A stretch of 13,561 nucleotides of DNA, from positions 1 through 13,561 of the forward strand of contig JBFXAN010000176.1 of the NCBI GenBank assembly GCA_050184225.1, given 5' to 3'. Both the position numbers and the translations under genes were made by a program. The notes under the pieces were generated by a model. That model was not told where the DNA came from and did no database searches. It saw only the letters and a list, made by a program, of their open reading frames with translations. The DNA comes from JBFXAN01 sp050184225 (lineage in GTDB: Bacteria; Chloroflexota; Dehalococcoidia; CAUJGQ01). Shown piece after piece: positions 1-8,000 of the stretch. Positions within the stretch are counted from its first letter, which is position 1; each line of letters begins with the position of its first letter.

Positions 1-588
1 GGTCGATGGCAGGCCGCACATGCCTTTGCCGCAGGAGCCCTCGACGTGGGCGGGGAAGACCTCGACCCAGTCGGGAAGTGCGAGCAGCTTCTGGATGCTG
101 TCCCAAAGGGCGCGTGCTCCCTCTTCACCGCCGAAGTCTGGCCGGCCGACATCGCCGACGAGCAGCGTGTCGCCGGTGATCGCCATCGACGGCTCCTCCG
201 CGCGGGCGTTGTTGACGACGAGCAGGGTGATCGACTCCGGCCGGTGGCCGGGCGTGTGCATCACCCGCAGGGAGATGTTGCCCAGCGGCAGACTGTCTCC
301 GTCATGGAGGGGTCGAAATGGATAGTGGACATCAGCACCGGCGCCGAGGCAGAGCTCTGCGCCGGTGCGTTCGGCGAGCCTCCGCGCGCCGGAGATGTGG
401 TCGGCGTGGATATGCGTGTCGATCACGTATTTGATGTCGAGGTGACGTCCGTGCGACGTGTCGAGATACGGTTCAATGTCGAGCGCCGGGTCGATCACCG
501 CCACTTCGTGACTGTGGTGCGAGCCGACGATGTACGACGAACAGCCGCAATCCTCGTGCAAGATTTGCTTGAAGTACATGTCGGGCAT
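1..588 (-). CDS. MBL-fold metallohydrolase, ETHE1/GloB-like (C-terminus beyond window)
   Basis: Translating the minus strand from the ATG at 588 gives 196 open codons that run off the left edge. The metallo-beta-lactamase metal motif THIHADH is present (H59, H61, D63, H64), followed by HTPGH (H111, H115), GDTLLVGDVGRPDF (D140) and PAHVEGSCGKGMCG (H181). H59, H111 and D140 correspond to the 2-His-1-Asp iron triad of the persulfide dioxygenase ETHE1. The GSCGKGMCG stretch resembles bacterial MBL proteins that often carry C-terminal rhodanese domains. A role in sulfane-sulfur or glutathione-thioester metabolism in the cytoplasm is therefore likely, but the substrate cannot be fixed and the C-terminus is not visible. 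The start at 588 is supported by GGAG about 8 nt upstream; a second ATG at 579 is possible. There is no signal peptide. The gene lies downstream of the secreted hydrolase in the same direction, but the palindromic element at 654-705 separates them, so it is probably a separate transcript. Confidence 0.88.
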   Translation of the reverse strand, partial: MPDMYFKQILHEDCGCSSYIVGSHHSHEVAVIDPALDIEPYLDTSHGRHLDIKYVIDTHIHADHISGARRLAERTGAELCLGAGADVHYPFRPLHDGDSLPLGNISLRVMHTPGHRPESITLLVVNNARAEEPSMAITGDTLLVGDVGRPDFGGEEGARALWDSIQKLLALPDWVEVFPAHVEGSCGKGMCGLPST

Positions 589-622
589 GGCGCATCTCCG
601 GCGGTGTGGTGGCTCGCTCCTG

Positions 623-649
623 GGTATAGTTTAGCGTGGGCGTCAACAA
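623..649 (-). promoter_or_regulatory. Tentative promoter of the MBL-fold gene
   Basis: Reading the minus strand, a TTGTTG hexamer (644-649) is followed after 15 nt by TATACC (623-628), about 35 nt upstream of the ATG at 588. The spacer is short and both boxes are imperfect, so this is only a candidate. Its position downstream of the palindromic element fits a separate transcription start for the MBL gene. Confidence 0.25.
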
Positions 650-675
650 TTTGGGGGGTCGGCCCTCACCCCCGA

Positions 676-705
676 CCCCCTCTCCCGTCGCGACGGGAGA
701 GGGGG
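676..705. repeat. 30-bp perfect palindrome, possible terminator or dispersed repeat
   Basis: Bases 676-705 form a perfect inverted repeat centred between 690 and 691 (CCCCCTCTCCCGTCG and its complement). The left arm also pairs with upstream G-rich sequence: 654-662 (GGGGGTCGG) can form a 9-bp stem with 672-680 (CCGACCCCC) around a 9-nt loop. The two hairpins share bases 676-680 and exclude each other. The element sits 41 nt beyond the stop of the secreted hydrolase and upstream of the MBL gene, where a Rho-independent-like terminator would be expected, but there is no clear U tract. Similar CCCTCACCCCC...CTCTCCCG elements are common between genes in Chloroflexota and other GC-rich bacteria. 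That comparison is from memory, not a search. Confidence 0.6.
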
Positions 706-745
706 AGCCATGCTTGGCCGGGGGTGCCAGTATGGTGCATTTGCA

Positions 746-2620
746 TTACTGGCAGTTGAGGGCTGTGCGGATTGCGGTGGCGTCGGTGGTGAATTGTTGC
801 GCTTGGGGCGATGGGATCAGGCGGAATCGTTGGTAGAACTCGACTTGAGTGATGAAGCCCTGGAGCATGCCGCAGGCGGCAACGCCACGGCCGGCTGCCA
901 CCTGCGCCCGCGCCGCGCGGACGAGGTGGACGAGGCTATTCGCCGGATCGACGCCTGCCACCGACGCTTCAAGGTCATGCAGCATGTCGGCGGGAACGGC
1001 CGGCGGCTCGCCGGAACCGGGGCCGAAGGTTACGGGCGGTGATGCCGTCACCGGGAAGATGAGCACCGGTGTCGAGCCGGCGTTTGGCGTGAACTCGACC
1101 GACTCCGTCAGTGGACCGGCCGCGCCGCCGGTGATCCGTACGGTGAAGGTCGTGCCGGCGGGACAGGACCGCACGAAGACGCTGCACTGCGCCTGGGCGC
1201 TGCTCTGGCTGCGGACGAGGCACACCAGCGATCCTGACCCGGTGCAGCCGGTGACGTGGCTGCCGGCCGGCGATGCGACCGTGTCGTGGATCAGCACGCC
1301 GCTGTTCACCGAGCCGGTGAGGGTGAGCGTGCAGACGGTTTGGGCGCCGACCGCCGGGTTCGCCGGCGTGCAGGACTTGGATGGCGGCGTCGTCCAGCGG
1401 GTGAAATCGAGCGAGAGGTTGGTCATGCCACCCGGCAGCGCGCCGAGCTTCATCGTCCCGCCGCTGTAGGTGAACTCGACGAGCGCATCCAACCAGGGAA
1501 CGGTGAGCGATGCTTTGCCGCCGCTCGTCCGTGTCTGGGCGATCACCTGGCCCAGCCGCTTCGCCGTCACCGTGCCGTCCACCGGGGTTCCGGCCGCCGA
1601 CGCGCTGATCGAGAGGGTGATCGTATCCCGGATCGGCGCCAGCGGCGGCAGTGTCCCGGAGGAGATGAAGGCCGCTGCTTCCGACGCCGCCGCGTCGATG
1701 ATGCAGAAGTGATTGAAGATCGGATCGGTGACGTAGGTGCAGTTCGACGTCTTGAGAACGGCGCCGATCGTCTGGGTCCGCGAAACCGCGAACCAGCTGG
1801 GGACAAAGGCGTCGACCGTGTTGGCGAAGTTGAGCTGGCGGGCCTGTCCCATCCGCTGTACCGTCGCCGGCTGACGCAGAGCATCGACGGCGGCGCTTGT
1901 GGCAGCGGGGACGAAGAAGAGGAGATTGCACGACTCGGCCTGGATGTAGGTGAACAGCCCCACCGAACCGTTGCAATAGACGTTCGTCACATCGATGTCG
2001 GTGTTGTCCCAGATGCCGTTCACCGGCGAGTCGAAGGTGAGCACCGGCACGTTCGGATGCGTCGCGCCCCAGTAGGTGCTGACCGCACCGCCGAGGCTGT
2101 GGGCGATGATCACGATCGGGGCGTTGCCGACCTCCGGACGTGCGCGGAGGGACTGAACGAGCTCGTCCATGCGGGCGGCGGACTGGGCGAGCGGCTGGCC
2201 CGTTTGCGCGCCCGTATACGGCTGTGGCACGCCGCTTGCGAGCCCGGCGTACGAGAAGGGTATCCATGCGATGCCGCCGCTGCACGGCACGAGTGGACTG
2301 CCGGCCGGCGGCGTTTGCGCGCATCCGAGTAGGGTGAGGACCGGGTCGAAAGTGCTCGATGCTCGGCCGTAGGCGTCATAGCAACCGGAGAAGCTGCTGA
2401 TCGGCGGGCAGGATTGTGGATTCGACTGAAGCGGGTCGATGCCGGCGGCGACGATGATCACCTTGCTGACGGCCGGCGTCTGAGCCAGCGCTGGCGCGGG
2501 CGCCAGCGCGGACAATCCGGCTCGGCTACCCGCGAGATCAGAATTGGCAACGATCGCCGCGAAGCCGGCGAGCATGACCCAGAGTGCGGTACGGATCGCT
2601 TGTCGAAAGCGTGCGGGCAT
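746..2620 (-). CDS. Secreted Cys-rich alpha/beta-hydrolase (lipase-like) with C-terminal FIMAH-like domain
   Basis: This 624-aa protein starts with a signal peptide: basic n-region, hydrophobic stretch around residues 11-25, and an ALA-Q site near 45-47. A hydrolase domain follows. VIIVAAGIDP (54-63) looks like strand beta-3, and IIAHSLGGAV (171-180) is the nucleophile elbow with Ser175. D197 (TFDSPV) or D270 (NTVDAF) and H304 (IFNHFC) are candidate partners of the triad. Residues about 332-530 are rich in beta-strands (probably two Ig-like or beta-sandwich modules). Residues about 540-624 are helical, with ACGMLQGFITQV and a terminal Asn-Cys-Gln, and resemble the FIMAH domain found at the C-terminus of secreted bacterial proteins. 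Sixteen cysteines, an even number, suggest disulfides outside the cell. The substrate is unknown; an esterase, lipase or PGAP1-like deacylase is most likely. The gene begins 35 nt after the glycine-rich gene stop, so they probably form one transcript. The ribosome binding site is weak, so translation may depend on the upstream gene. Confidence 0.85.
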   Translation of the reverse strand: MPARFRQAIRTALWVMLAGFAAIVANSDLAGSRAGLSALAPAPALAQTPAVSKVIIVAAGIDPLQSNPQSCPPISSFSGCYDAYGRASSTFDPVLTLLGCAQTPPAGSPLVPCSGGIAWIPFSYAGLASGVPQPYTGAQTGQPLAQSAARMDELVQSLRARPEVGNAPIVIIAHSLGGAVSTYWGATHPNVPVLTFDSPVNGIWDNTDIDVTNVYCNGSVGLFTYIQAESCNLLFFVPAATSAAVDALRQPATVQRMGQARQLNFANTVDAFVPSWFAVSRTQTIGAVLKTSNCTYVTDPIFNHFCIIDAAASEAAAFISSGTLPPLAPIRDTITLSISASAAGTPVDGTVTAKRLGQVIAQTRTSGGKASLTVPWLDALVEFTYSGGTMKLGALPGGMTNLSLDFTRWTTPPSKSCTPANPAVGAQTVCTLTLTGSVNSGVLIHDTVASPAGSHVTGCTGSGSLVCLVRSQSSAQAQCSVFVRSCPAGTTFTVRITGGAAGPLTESVEFTPNAGSTPVLIFPVTASPPVTFGPGSGEPPAVPADMLHDLEASVAGVDPANSLVHLVRAARAQVAAGRGVAACGMLQGFITQVEFYQRFRLIPSPQAQQFTTDATAIRTALNCQ

Positions 2621-2655
2621 AGTGCGGTGTTACATTCCCTTTCGTTCGTTTCGGG

Positions 2656-3762
2656 TTAGGGGAACAGCCGGCTGGGGAGCGTCGGAAACTGCTCGCTCGT
2701 CGCGCACCGGCCTTGATGCTCCACAAACTCTCGGATGCCGGTCGGTGTGATCGCCGTGTCGTTGCAGGTCGCCGCCGGCACGGCGAACGGCGGCCTCGCC
2801 GGCAGCGCCGAACCGGGTGGCCGCTGGCCCGGCTCGCCCGGAATCCAGGAGAGGACGATCAGTCCATCGCCGCTGCGCGTGCTGGTGCCGATGGTGACGT
2901 TGGTTACCGAGGAGGCCGTGTAGGACTGGCCGGCGCCGCCGGCACCGCCACCGCCGCCGCCCTCATCGGCGCCGTGGCCACCGCCGCCGTTGAGCGGATA
3001 ACCGCCGCCGCCACCACCACCACCGCCGCCGTCTTCGAGGACGCTGGAGCCGGTGCCCGATCCGCCGATCACCCCGGAGACACAGGCGCCGCAGCCGCCA
3101 TCGCCGCTGCCCGGTCCTGTGCCGCTGTTGCCGCCATCGGGCGCCGTGCCGGCGTCGCCGCCATTGCCACCGCTGCCGGTGATGCCGGCGCCGCCACCAC
3201 CACCACCGCCCGCCGCGACGATCAGCGGCGACCCGGAAGAGGAGCCGGCTGGTCCCGGCACCAGGGCGCTGCTGCCGCCGCCGGCGCCACCGTCGTAACC
3301 GCTCGCGCCCTCGGCGTGGCCATGGGGTCCGCCGTCGGTATAGCCGACGCCGGTGTTGTCGCCGTGCCCACCGGAACAACCGACGATCACGGTGAACTGC
3401 TGACCCGGAGTAACTGGGAACGTCCCCGATACGGAAGCGCCGGCGCCGCCGGTGCCGCCGCTGTGGTATGCGTACCCGACCAGCGTGGCCTGAGCGTTAT
3501 GACCGCCGTTGCTGCTCTCCCCTCCGGCGACGCCCTGGGCGCCCCACGCCTCGACGTCGAGCCGGGTGACACCGGCCGGCACGGTAAAGGTGTCGATGTC
3601 GTTGCAGTTGTTGTAGGTCGCGGATTGGCCCTGACTCTGCGCTATTGCTGCCGTCGGCGGTCCCACCAGGGGACTTGTGAGCAGGGTGGCAAGGAGGGCG
3701 ATTGCGCCGAGCACGACGCCGCGGCGTAGCCGTCTACGGTCAGGAAGAAGTCGCGTCTTCAT
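2656..3762 (-). CDS. Secreted glycine-rich protein (ALK/LTK-type Gly-rich domain)
   Basis: The start at 3762 is chosen because GAGAGGAG lies about 10 nt upstream and it gives a normal signal peptide: Arg-rich n-region 8-14, hydrophobic 16-30, AIA-QS near 39-43. An ATG 22 codons upstream lacks these merits. The 368-aa product then shows TFTVPAGVTRLDVEAWGAQG (58-77), GTFPVTPGQQFTVIVGCSGG (113-132), PLIVAAGGGGGGG (179-191), a run of ten Gly (245-254), GAGQSYT (276-282) and GDGLIVLSW (298-306). This order matches the bacterial glycine-rich domain related to the ALK/LTK extracellular Gly-rich region, a beta core with packed poly-Gly helices. The tail 310-368 is Pro-rich and then unremarkable. Cys53, 129, 224, 227, 333 and 353 could pair. 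It is probably secreted and may serve as an adhesive, matrix or scaffolding protein; no catalytic motif is seen. It is the first gene of a likely two-gene unit with the secreted hydrolase. Confidence 0.85.
   Translation of the reverse strand: MKTRLLPDRRRLRRGVVLGAIALLATLLTSPLVGPPTAAIAQSQGQSATYNNCNDIDTFTVPAGVTRLDVEAWGAQGVAGGESSNGGHNAQATLVGYAYHSGGTGGAGASVSGTFPVTPGQQFTVIVGCSGGHGDNTGVGYTDGGPHGHAEGASGYDGGAGGGSSALVPGPAGSSSGSPLIVAAGGGGGGGAGITGSGGNGGDAGTAPDGGNSGTGPGSGDGGCGACVSGVIGGSGTGSSVLEDGGGGGGGGGGYPLNGGGGHGADEGGGGGGAGGAGQSYTASSVTNVTIGTSTRSGDGLIVLSWIPGEPGQRPPGSALPARPPFAVPAATCNDTAITPTGIREFVEHQGRCATSEQFPTLPSRLFP
3001..3030 (-). repeat. Poly-Gly codon run (ten GGC/GGT codons)
   Basis: Ten consecutive glycine codons of the glycine-rich protein mix GGC and GGT, which argues for selection on the protein rather than pure triplet slippage. 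Further Gly tracts lie around 2940-2990 and 3180-3215. These GCC/ACC-type repeats create long spurious frames on the plus strand. Confidence 0.85.
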
Positions 3763-4146
3763 TCGTGGATGCTCCTCTCGTGTATTTACTGCGCCCACCT
3801 GGACGCTGAGTTGCTGTCCCGGCGTCATCGGGGTGCCGTTCGTCTAGACCGTGAAAGATTGGGAGCCGTCGACACAGCAGAAGGTTTGGCTTTGCTGCAC
3901 GCGCAGCGCCCGGCCAGCGATCTGAGGAGATGGGGACGACGCTGCCGGACCGGACCGCGACGGTTCGGTCTGAGATTGATGGCCGTGGACGATAGAGCCG
4001 GCGACGACGCCGCGGCGGATGACGCGCGTTACGATGATCAGACCCGGCAAGCCTCTCGCTTGTCAGAGTCACGGTGGGTGACCGCGTCCGCTGGGGATCG
4101 ACCGCGCGACCATCAGTGTACGAGATTGGTTGGGAGCGAGCGCAAG
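3763..4146. other. 384-bp intergenic gap with no recognisable gene
   Basis: No coding frame here has a credible start, ribosome binding site or protein motif, and no tRNA-like fold was seen. The end near 3770 must hold the leader of the glycine-rich gene, but no convincing -35/-10 pair was found. On the minus strand a weak hairpin of two 5-bp arms (CAAGC and GCTTG, around 4047-4061) lies about 90 nt beyond the DUF4396 stop. It has no U tract, so it is not called a terminator. Confidence 0.5.
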
Positions 4147-5028
4147 TCAGGTGAAGTGGATCGGCACGACCAGCGAGGTCACCCAGATCGCCGCGACGAA
4201 GATCGCCAGGGTGCCGGCGATGATCGCCGTCGCGCGGCCCGGCGGCACTTTGGTTGGCTCGGTCATGCCGCCCGCCATGTGCTCGCCGGCGGGCATTGTC
4301 ATTCCTTCAGGCATGTTCATGCCGTCGTCCATCTTCATACCAGCAGTCATCGGCGTCGCGCCGGTCGCGGCGGGAGAGGGCATCGCCGACATCATGCCGT
4401 GCTTGATCCCGCGCCTCACCATCCACGAATTGATCGGATAGGCGACGAGCATCCCCGCCAGCGTTGCCAGTGACATGATTCCCCAGAACTCCGGCCGGAG
4501 CGGATTGTCACCGCCGGCGATGTGTTCGATCGCGATGAACTTCACGGGGAGCATCCCGGTCATCACCATGTTCATCGAGACGGTTTCGGGAAAGAAGCTT
4601 CGTCGGACGGCGGCGAGGTACCGGCCGTGGTTCATCACCGTCATGAAGAGCGATTGGAAGACGAACAGGCCGACGAGGAAGCCGGACGCGTACTCGACGA
4701 TCAGGTCGATGCCGTTGGGCAGGGTGAGCCGGTAGGTGAGGGTCGCGGCGATGATGATGCCGGTGGCGTCGCCGGCGACGCAGTGCATCAGCGACCCGAC
4801 CGACTGTTTCCAATGGGCGGCGATGTACTGGTCGTGGGTGCCGGGGAGTGGTTGACGGCACGATAGCAGGAAGATGAATAGACCGATCGGGCCGGTGTAG
4901 AGCACGACCAGGATCCAGGCGAGCTTCATCACCCAGGTAGCCGGCGTGTTGGTCTGCAGATCCCAGACGAGGAAGACGAGCGAGCCCGCCGTCAGGATGT
5001 ACCAGAGCAGCAGCATGCCGTCGATCAT
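4147..5028 (-). CDS. DUF4396-type membrane protein with Met/His-rich linker
   Basis: The start at 5028 follows AAGGA at 7-8 nt spacing, and the product is 293 aa. It has TM segments near 5-22, 36-56, 78-98, 108-132, 181-203 and 267-290. The WILVVLYTGPIGLFIF (38-53), HWKQSVGSLMHCVAGDATGI (72-91) and GIKHGM (207-212) stretches are characteristic of the DUF4396 family, which has no established function. Family members usually end soon after the GIKHGM stretch. Here a Met/Asp/His-rich linker follows (about 211-256, with MKMDDGMNMP and GEHMAGGM) and then an extra C-terminal TM helix. Met/His-rich segments of this kind can bind Cu(I)/Cu(II) in copper-handling membrane proteins, so metal handling is a reasonable but unproven guess. 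The gene begins 13 nt after the stop of the upstream permease, with its ribosome binding site in that gap, so the two are almost certainly cotranscribed. Confidence 0.87.
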   Translation of the reverse strand: MIDGMLLLWYILTAGSLVFLVWDLQTNTPATWVMKLAWILVVLYTGPIGLFIFLLSCRQPLPGTHDQYIAAHWKQSVGSLMHCVAGDATGIIIAATLTYRLTLPNGIDLIVEYASGFLVGLFVFQSLFMTVMNHGRYLAAVRRSFFPETVSMNMVMTGMLPVKFIAIEHIAGGDNPLRPEFWGIMSLATLAGMLVAYPINSWMVRRGIKHGMMSAMPSPAATGATPMTAGMKMDDGMNMPEGMTMPAGEHMAGGMTEPTKVPPGRATAIIAGTLAIFVAAIWVTSLVVPIHFT

Positions 5029-5041
5029 CAGCGATCCTTGA

Positions 5042-8000
5042 CTACTCGGTTCGGAGTGCCTGGGCGTCGGTGCTGCCGGCGAGGACACGTACGGCGAGCA
5101 GGAGCGCGGCGCCGAAGATCACGAGCACGACGGCGACGCCAGCCGCGACGACCGTCCAATCGGTTTGCAGAATGAAAGGCGGCACGACGCGGTTGCCGTC
5201 TTCAGTGACATTGAGAAAGGAGAGCATCTGCCGGCCGACGACCAGGCCGAGGTAGGCGCCGGCGACGATGCCGAGCACGACGACGAGCGCGTACTCAAAG
5301 GCGAGCATTCGGAACACCTGCCCCTTGGAGAGGCCGAGCGCGCGAAGCACGGCGAACTCGACCCGCCGGCGCTGGACCGCCATCCACAACGAAACGAGCA
5401 GCGCCGCGCCGACGAGCACCAGCACGGCGAGAAAGGCGACGAAGAGGATGCCGCTGCCTCCAGCGGCGATCAAGGGGTTGCGCTCGATCGATTGCAGCGC
5501 CTCCTCGCGGTCAAGGACGGCGGTCAGCCGATACTCCGGGGATGCGAGGGCGGTCGCCAGGGCGGCGCGGTCGGTGTCCGGCTGTAGGGAGAACCAGACT
5601 TCGGTAGGCCGGCGCACGCTGCTATCTACAAACGAGTTGACCCAGGCGATGAGCAGGTCGCGGTTGACGACGACTGCCGGTCCATTGCTGACCGATAGCG
5701 TGGGAAAGAGGTCAAACGTGTCGCGAATGACGATCGGGATCAGCGCGTCGCCCGCCTGGATCATCGTTTGGGCGCCGGGACCGAGCCCGGTCGCGCCGGA
5801 GAAAGACGAACTGACCAGTGCAGGCAGGGGGACATTGGGGTCCTGGACATAGATGCCGCGCACGCCGCTGCTTGCTCCGGTGCGGAAGGCGAACTGTCCG
5901 GAGGAACGCCCGCTATGCGGATTGTCGCCGGTGATGCGGAATGCATCTTGAATCGTCTGCCGGTTCGGCAAGGCAGTCCACTCGACCGTGCCCTCGAAGC
6001 CTTCGACGGCGCTCTCACTGCCATCGGCCGCGGTGGCGGTGACGTCGTCGATGAAGATGGGGGCAGTCGAGGTGTTGACGACGGTGGAAGGCTCGGTCAA
6101 CACGATCGCGGTGAGCGACAGCGGTGCCGTCAGATCGGTGCCAAACTCCGGACGGATCGGCGTAGACAGCTGCCGCCATCCCTGGAAGTCGAGCTTGCCG
6201 AACTCCAGCAGCGCGAAGCGGCCCTCCGAATCGCGAACGCGTGCCCACATGGTGATGTTGTCGCGGCCGGGGCCAGGGTCCACCCAGATGCTGAGCCGGT
6301 CGGGGTCGCCCGACAGCGGTTTGCCGCGAAGCGCGCCGGCGGTGCCCAGTTCCGCGAGCAGGTCGGGCAGGGGACGGCGGGCAAAGTCATCTCTGAACCA
6401 GAGCATCTCGCCCACGGCACTCGGATCGACACCCAGGATCTGGACATCGCGCGACGACCCGCCGGGTGTTGCCAGGCGGCCGTTGGTGCGGAGCACGGCC
6501 GAGGCGCGGGTAACGCCGGGGAAGGTGCCGAGCTCCTCCTCCAGTTCCCCGGTTGTGCCGCTGAAGGCGAGGTCGCCGGTACCGGAAGCGCGGAGGTCGA
6601 CACCGACCTCGTAGGCGGCACGGTCGCGGAAGCTGCGTTCGGCCGTGCTGGCATAGCTCGCGGCAAACGTGCCGATTGCGACCGCCATCATCAGCAGCAG
6701 CGCAAGCCGTGTGTATTGTCCCGGCCGCCGGACGACCTGCCACAGTCCGACCGCCACGGTCACACCGGCGGTAGCGGATAGGAGTCGGGCAGCGATGTTG
6801 AGGACGATCGGATAGAACCGGAGGATGAGCAGCGCCGCCGCGACGATGATCAACGCGGGCGAGATCAACAGCAGCGGATCGGAGGCGACGCCGCCAGTGG
6901 CCGACGGCTGGAAGGCTGAGCCACGCTCGCGCAACTCCCAGAGCAGGAGCGCCGCCAGCGCGACGAAGACGAGGTCGAGGTAGTACCGCTGGATCAACGA
7001 CGCCCCCGAGCGAGACTGAGCGCGACGATGGGACATGGCGCCCCTGCGGGCGACGACAAAGGCGGGCAGCACGAGCGCGACGAGTGAGAGCAGTGCGCCG
7101 AGCGCCGCGAGCGCGAAGCTCATCGGTGGGATCGTCACCGGTAGGAGCGCGCCGTCGGTGACGCGCTCGAACGTCGGCGTCAGACCGAGCACCGCCGTCC
7201 CCATCGATGCGAGGAACGGTGCGACGAGGATGGCGATCGCGCCAAGGGTGAGCCCTTCGAGCAGATAGATGCCCGCGATCTGGAGCGTGCTGGCGCCGCG
7301 ACTGCGCAGGAGCGTGATCTCGTCCGCCTGCCGCTCGACGACGATCGACGAGATCAGCGCGACGTAGAACAGCGCGATGCAGGCGATCTCGATCAGCAGC
7401 ACGGTGAGCGGCGTCTGCTGATAGCGGACATCGCGACCGAACTCCTCGAAGGTCGAAGCGAGCGGACTGAAGGCGAAGCCACCGAGCGGCTCGAACTCCC
7501 GATAGAGCGCGCGCAGATCTTCACGGGCGCGATCGAAATTCGACCGGTTGAGGCGTTCCGGATCGGCGAAGGTGTGCCAGGCGGTGTCCGCCCGATAGCC
7601 CGGCAGCACCGAGCCAATGCCGTCGAGCAGGGCCGACTCATCGGCGAACGCCGGGATGATCGGCCCGGCGTCGGGGATCAATCGCTCCGGGTCGAAATAG
7701 CGGGCGACGTTGACGATCCAGAAGTTGTCCTCGGGGTTGACCGGCTCGATGACGCCGGTAATCACCACTGGGAACGAGTAGGAGAGTCCGGCGCGCGGCG
7801 TACAGGGCGGTGGTGGCGGGCGGTCGTCGCGGGGAAGCTCGCGCTCGCAGGTGTCGAAGTCTTCGACGAGCGTGACGGTCGTGCCGGGCTTGATTCCGGA
7901 GACCTGCGCCGATCGCGCCGAGATCGCCAGTTCGATCGGCTCGCCGGCGGGAACCGGCTCGGGCAGACGGCCATCGAGCACGCGCACATGCCGCTCATAC

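Noticed and set aside
46..759. 237-codon plus-strand frame at the left edge
   Set aside because: It covers the MBL-fold gene in antisense and runs through the palindromic intergenic element; no family motif.
1256..2332. 358-codon plus-strand frame opposite the secreted hydrolase
   Set aside because: Arg/Gly-rich antisense shadow; the minus-strand frame has a signal peptide and the AHSLGG elbow.
2940..3215. Repetitive GCC/ACC triplets as a CRISPR or tandem repeat array
   Set aside because: The repeats are in-frame Gly codons of one protein with no spacer structure.
2713..3729. Long Ala/Thr-rich open frame on the plus strand
   Set aside because: It is the complement of the Gly-codon repeats of the glycine-rich gene and lacks a ribosome binding site or domain.
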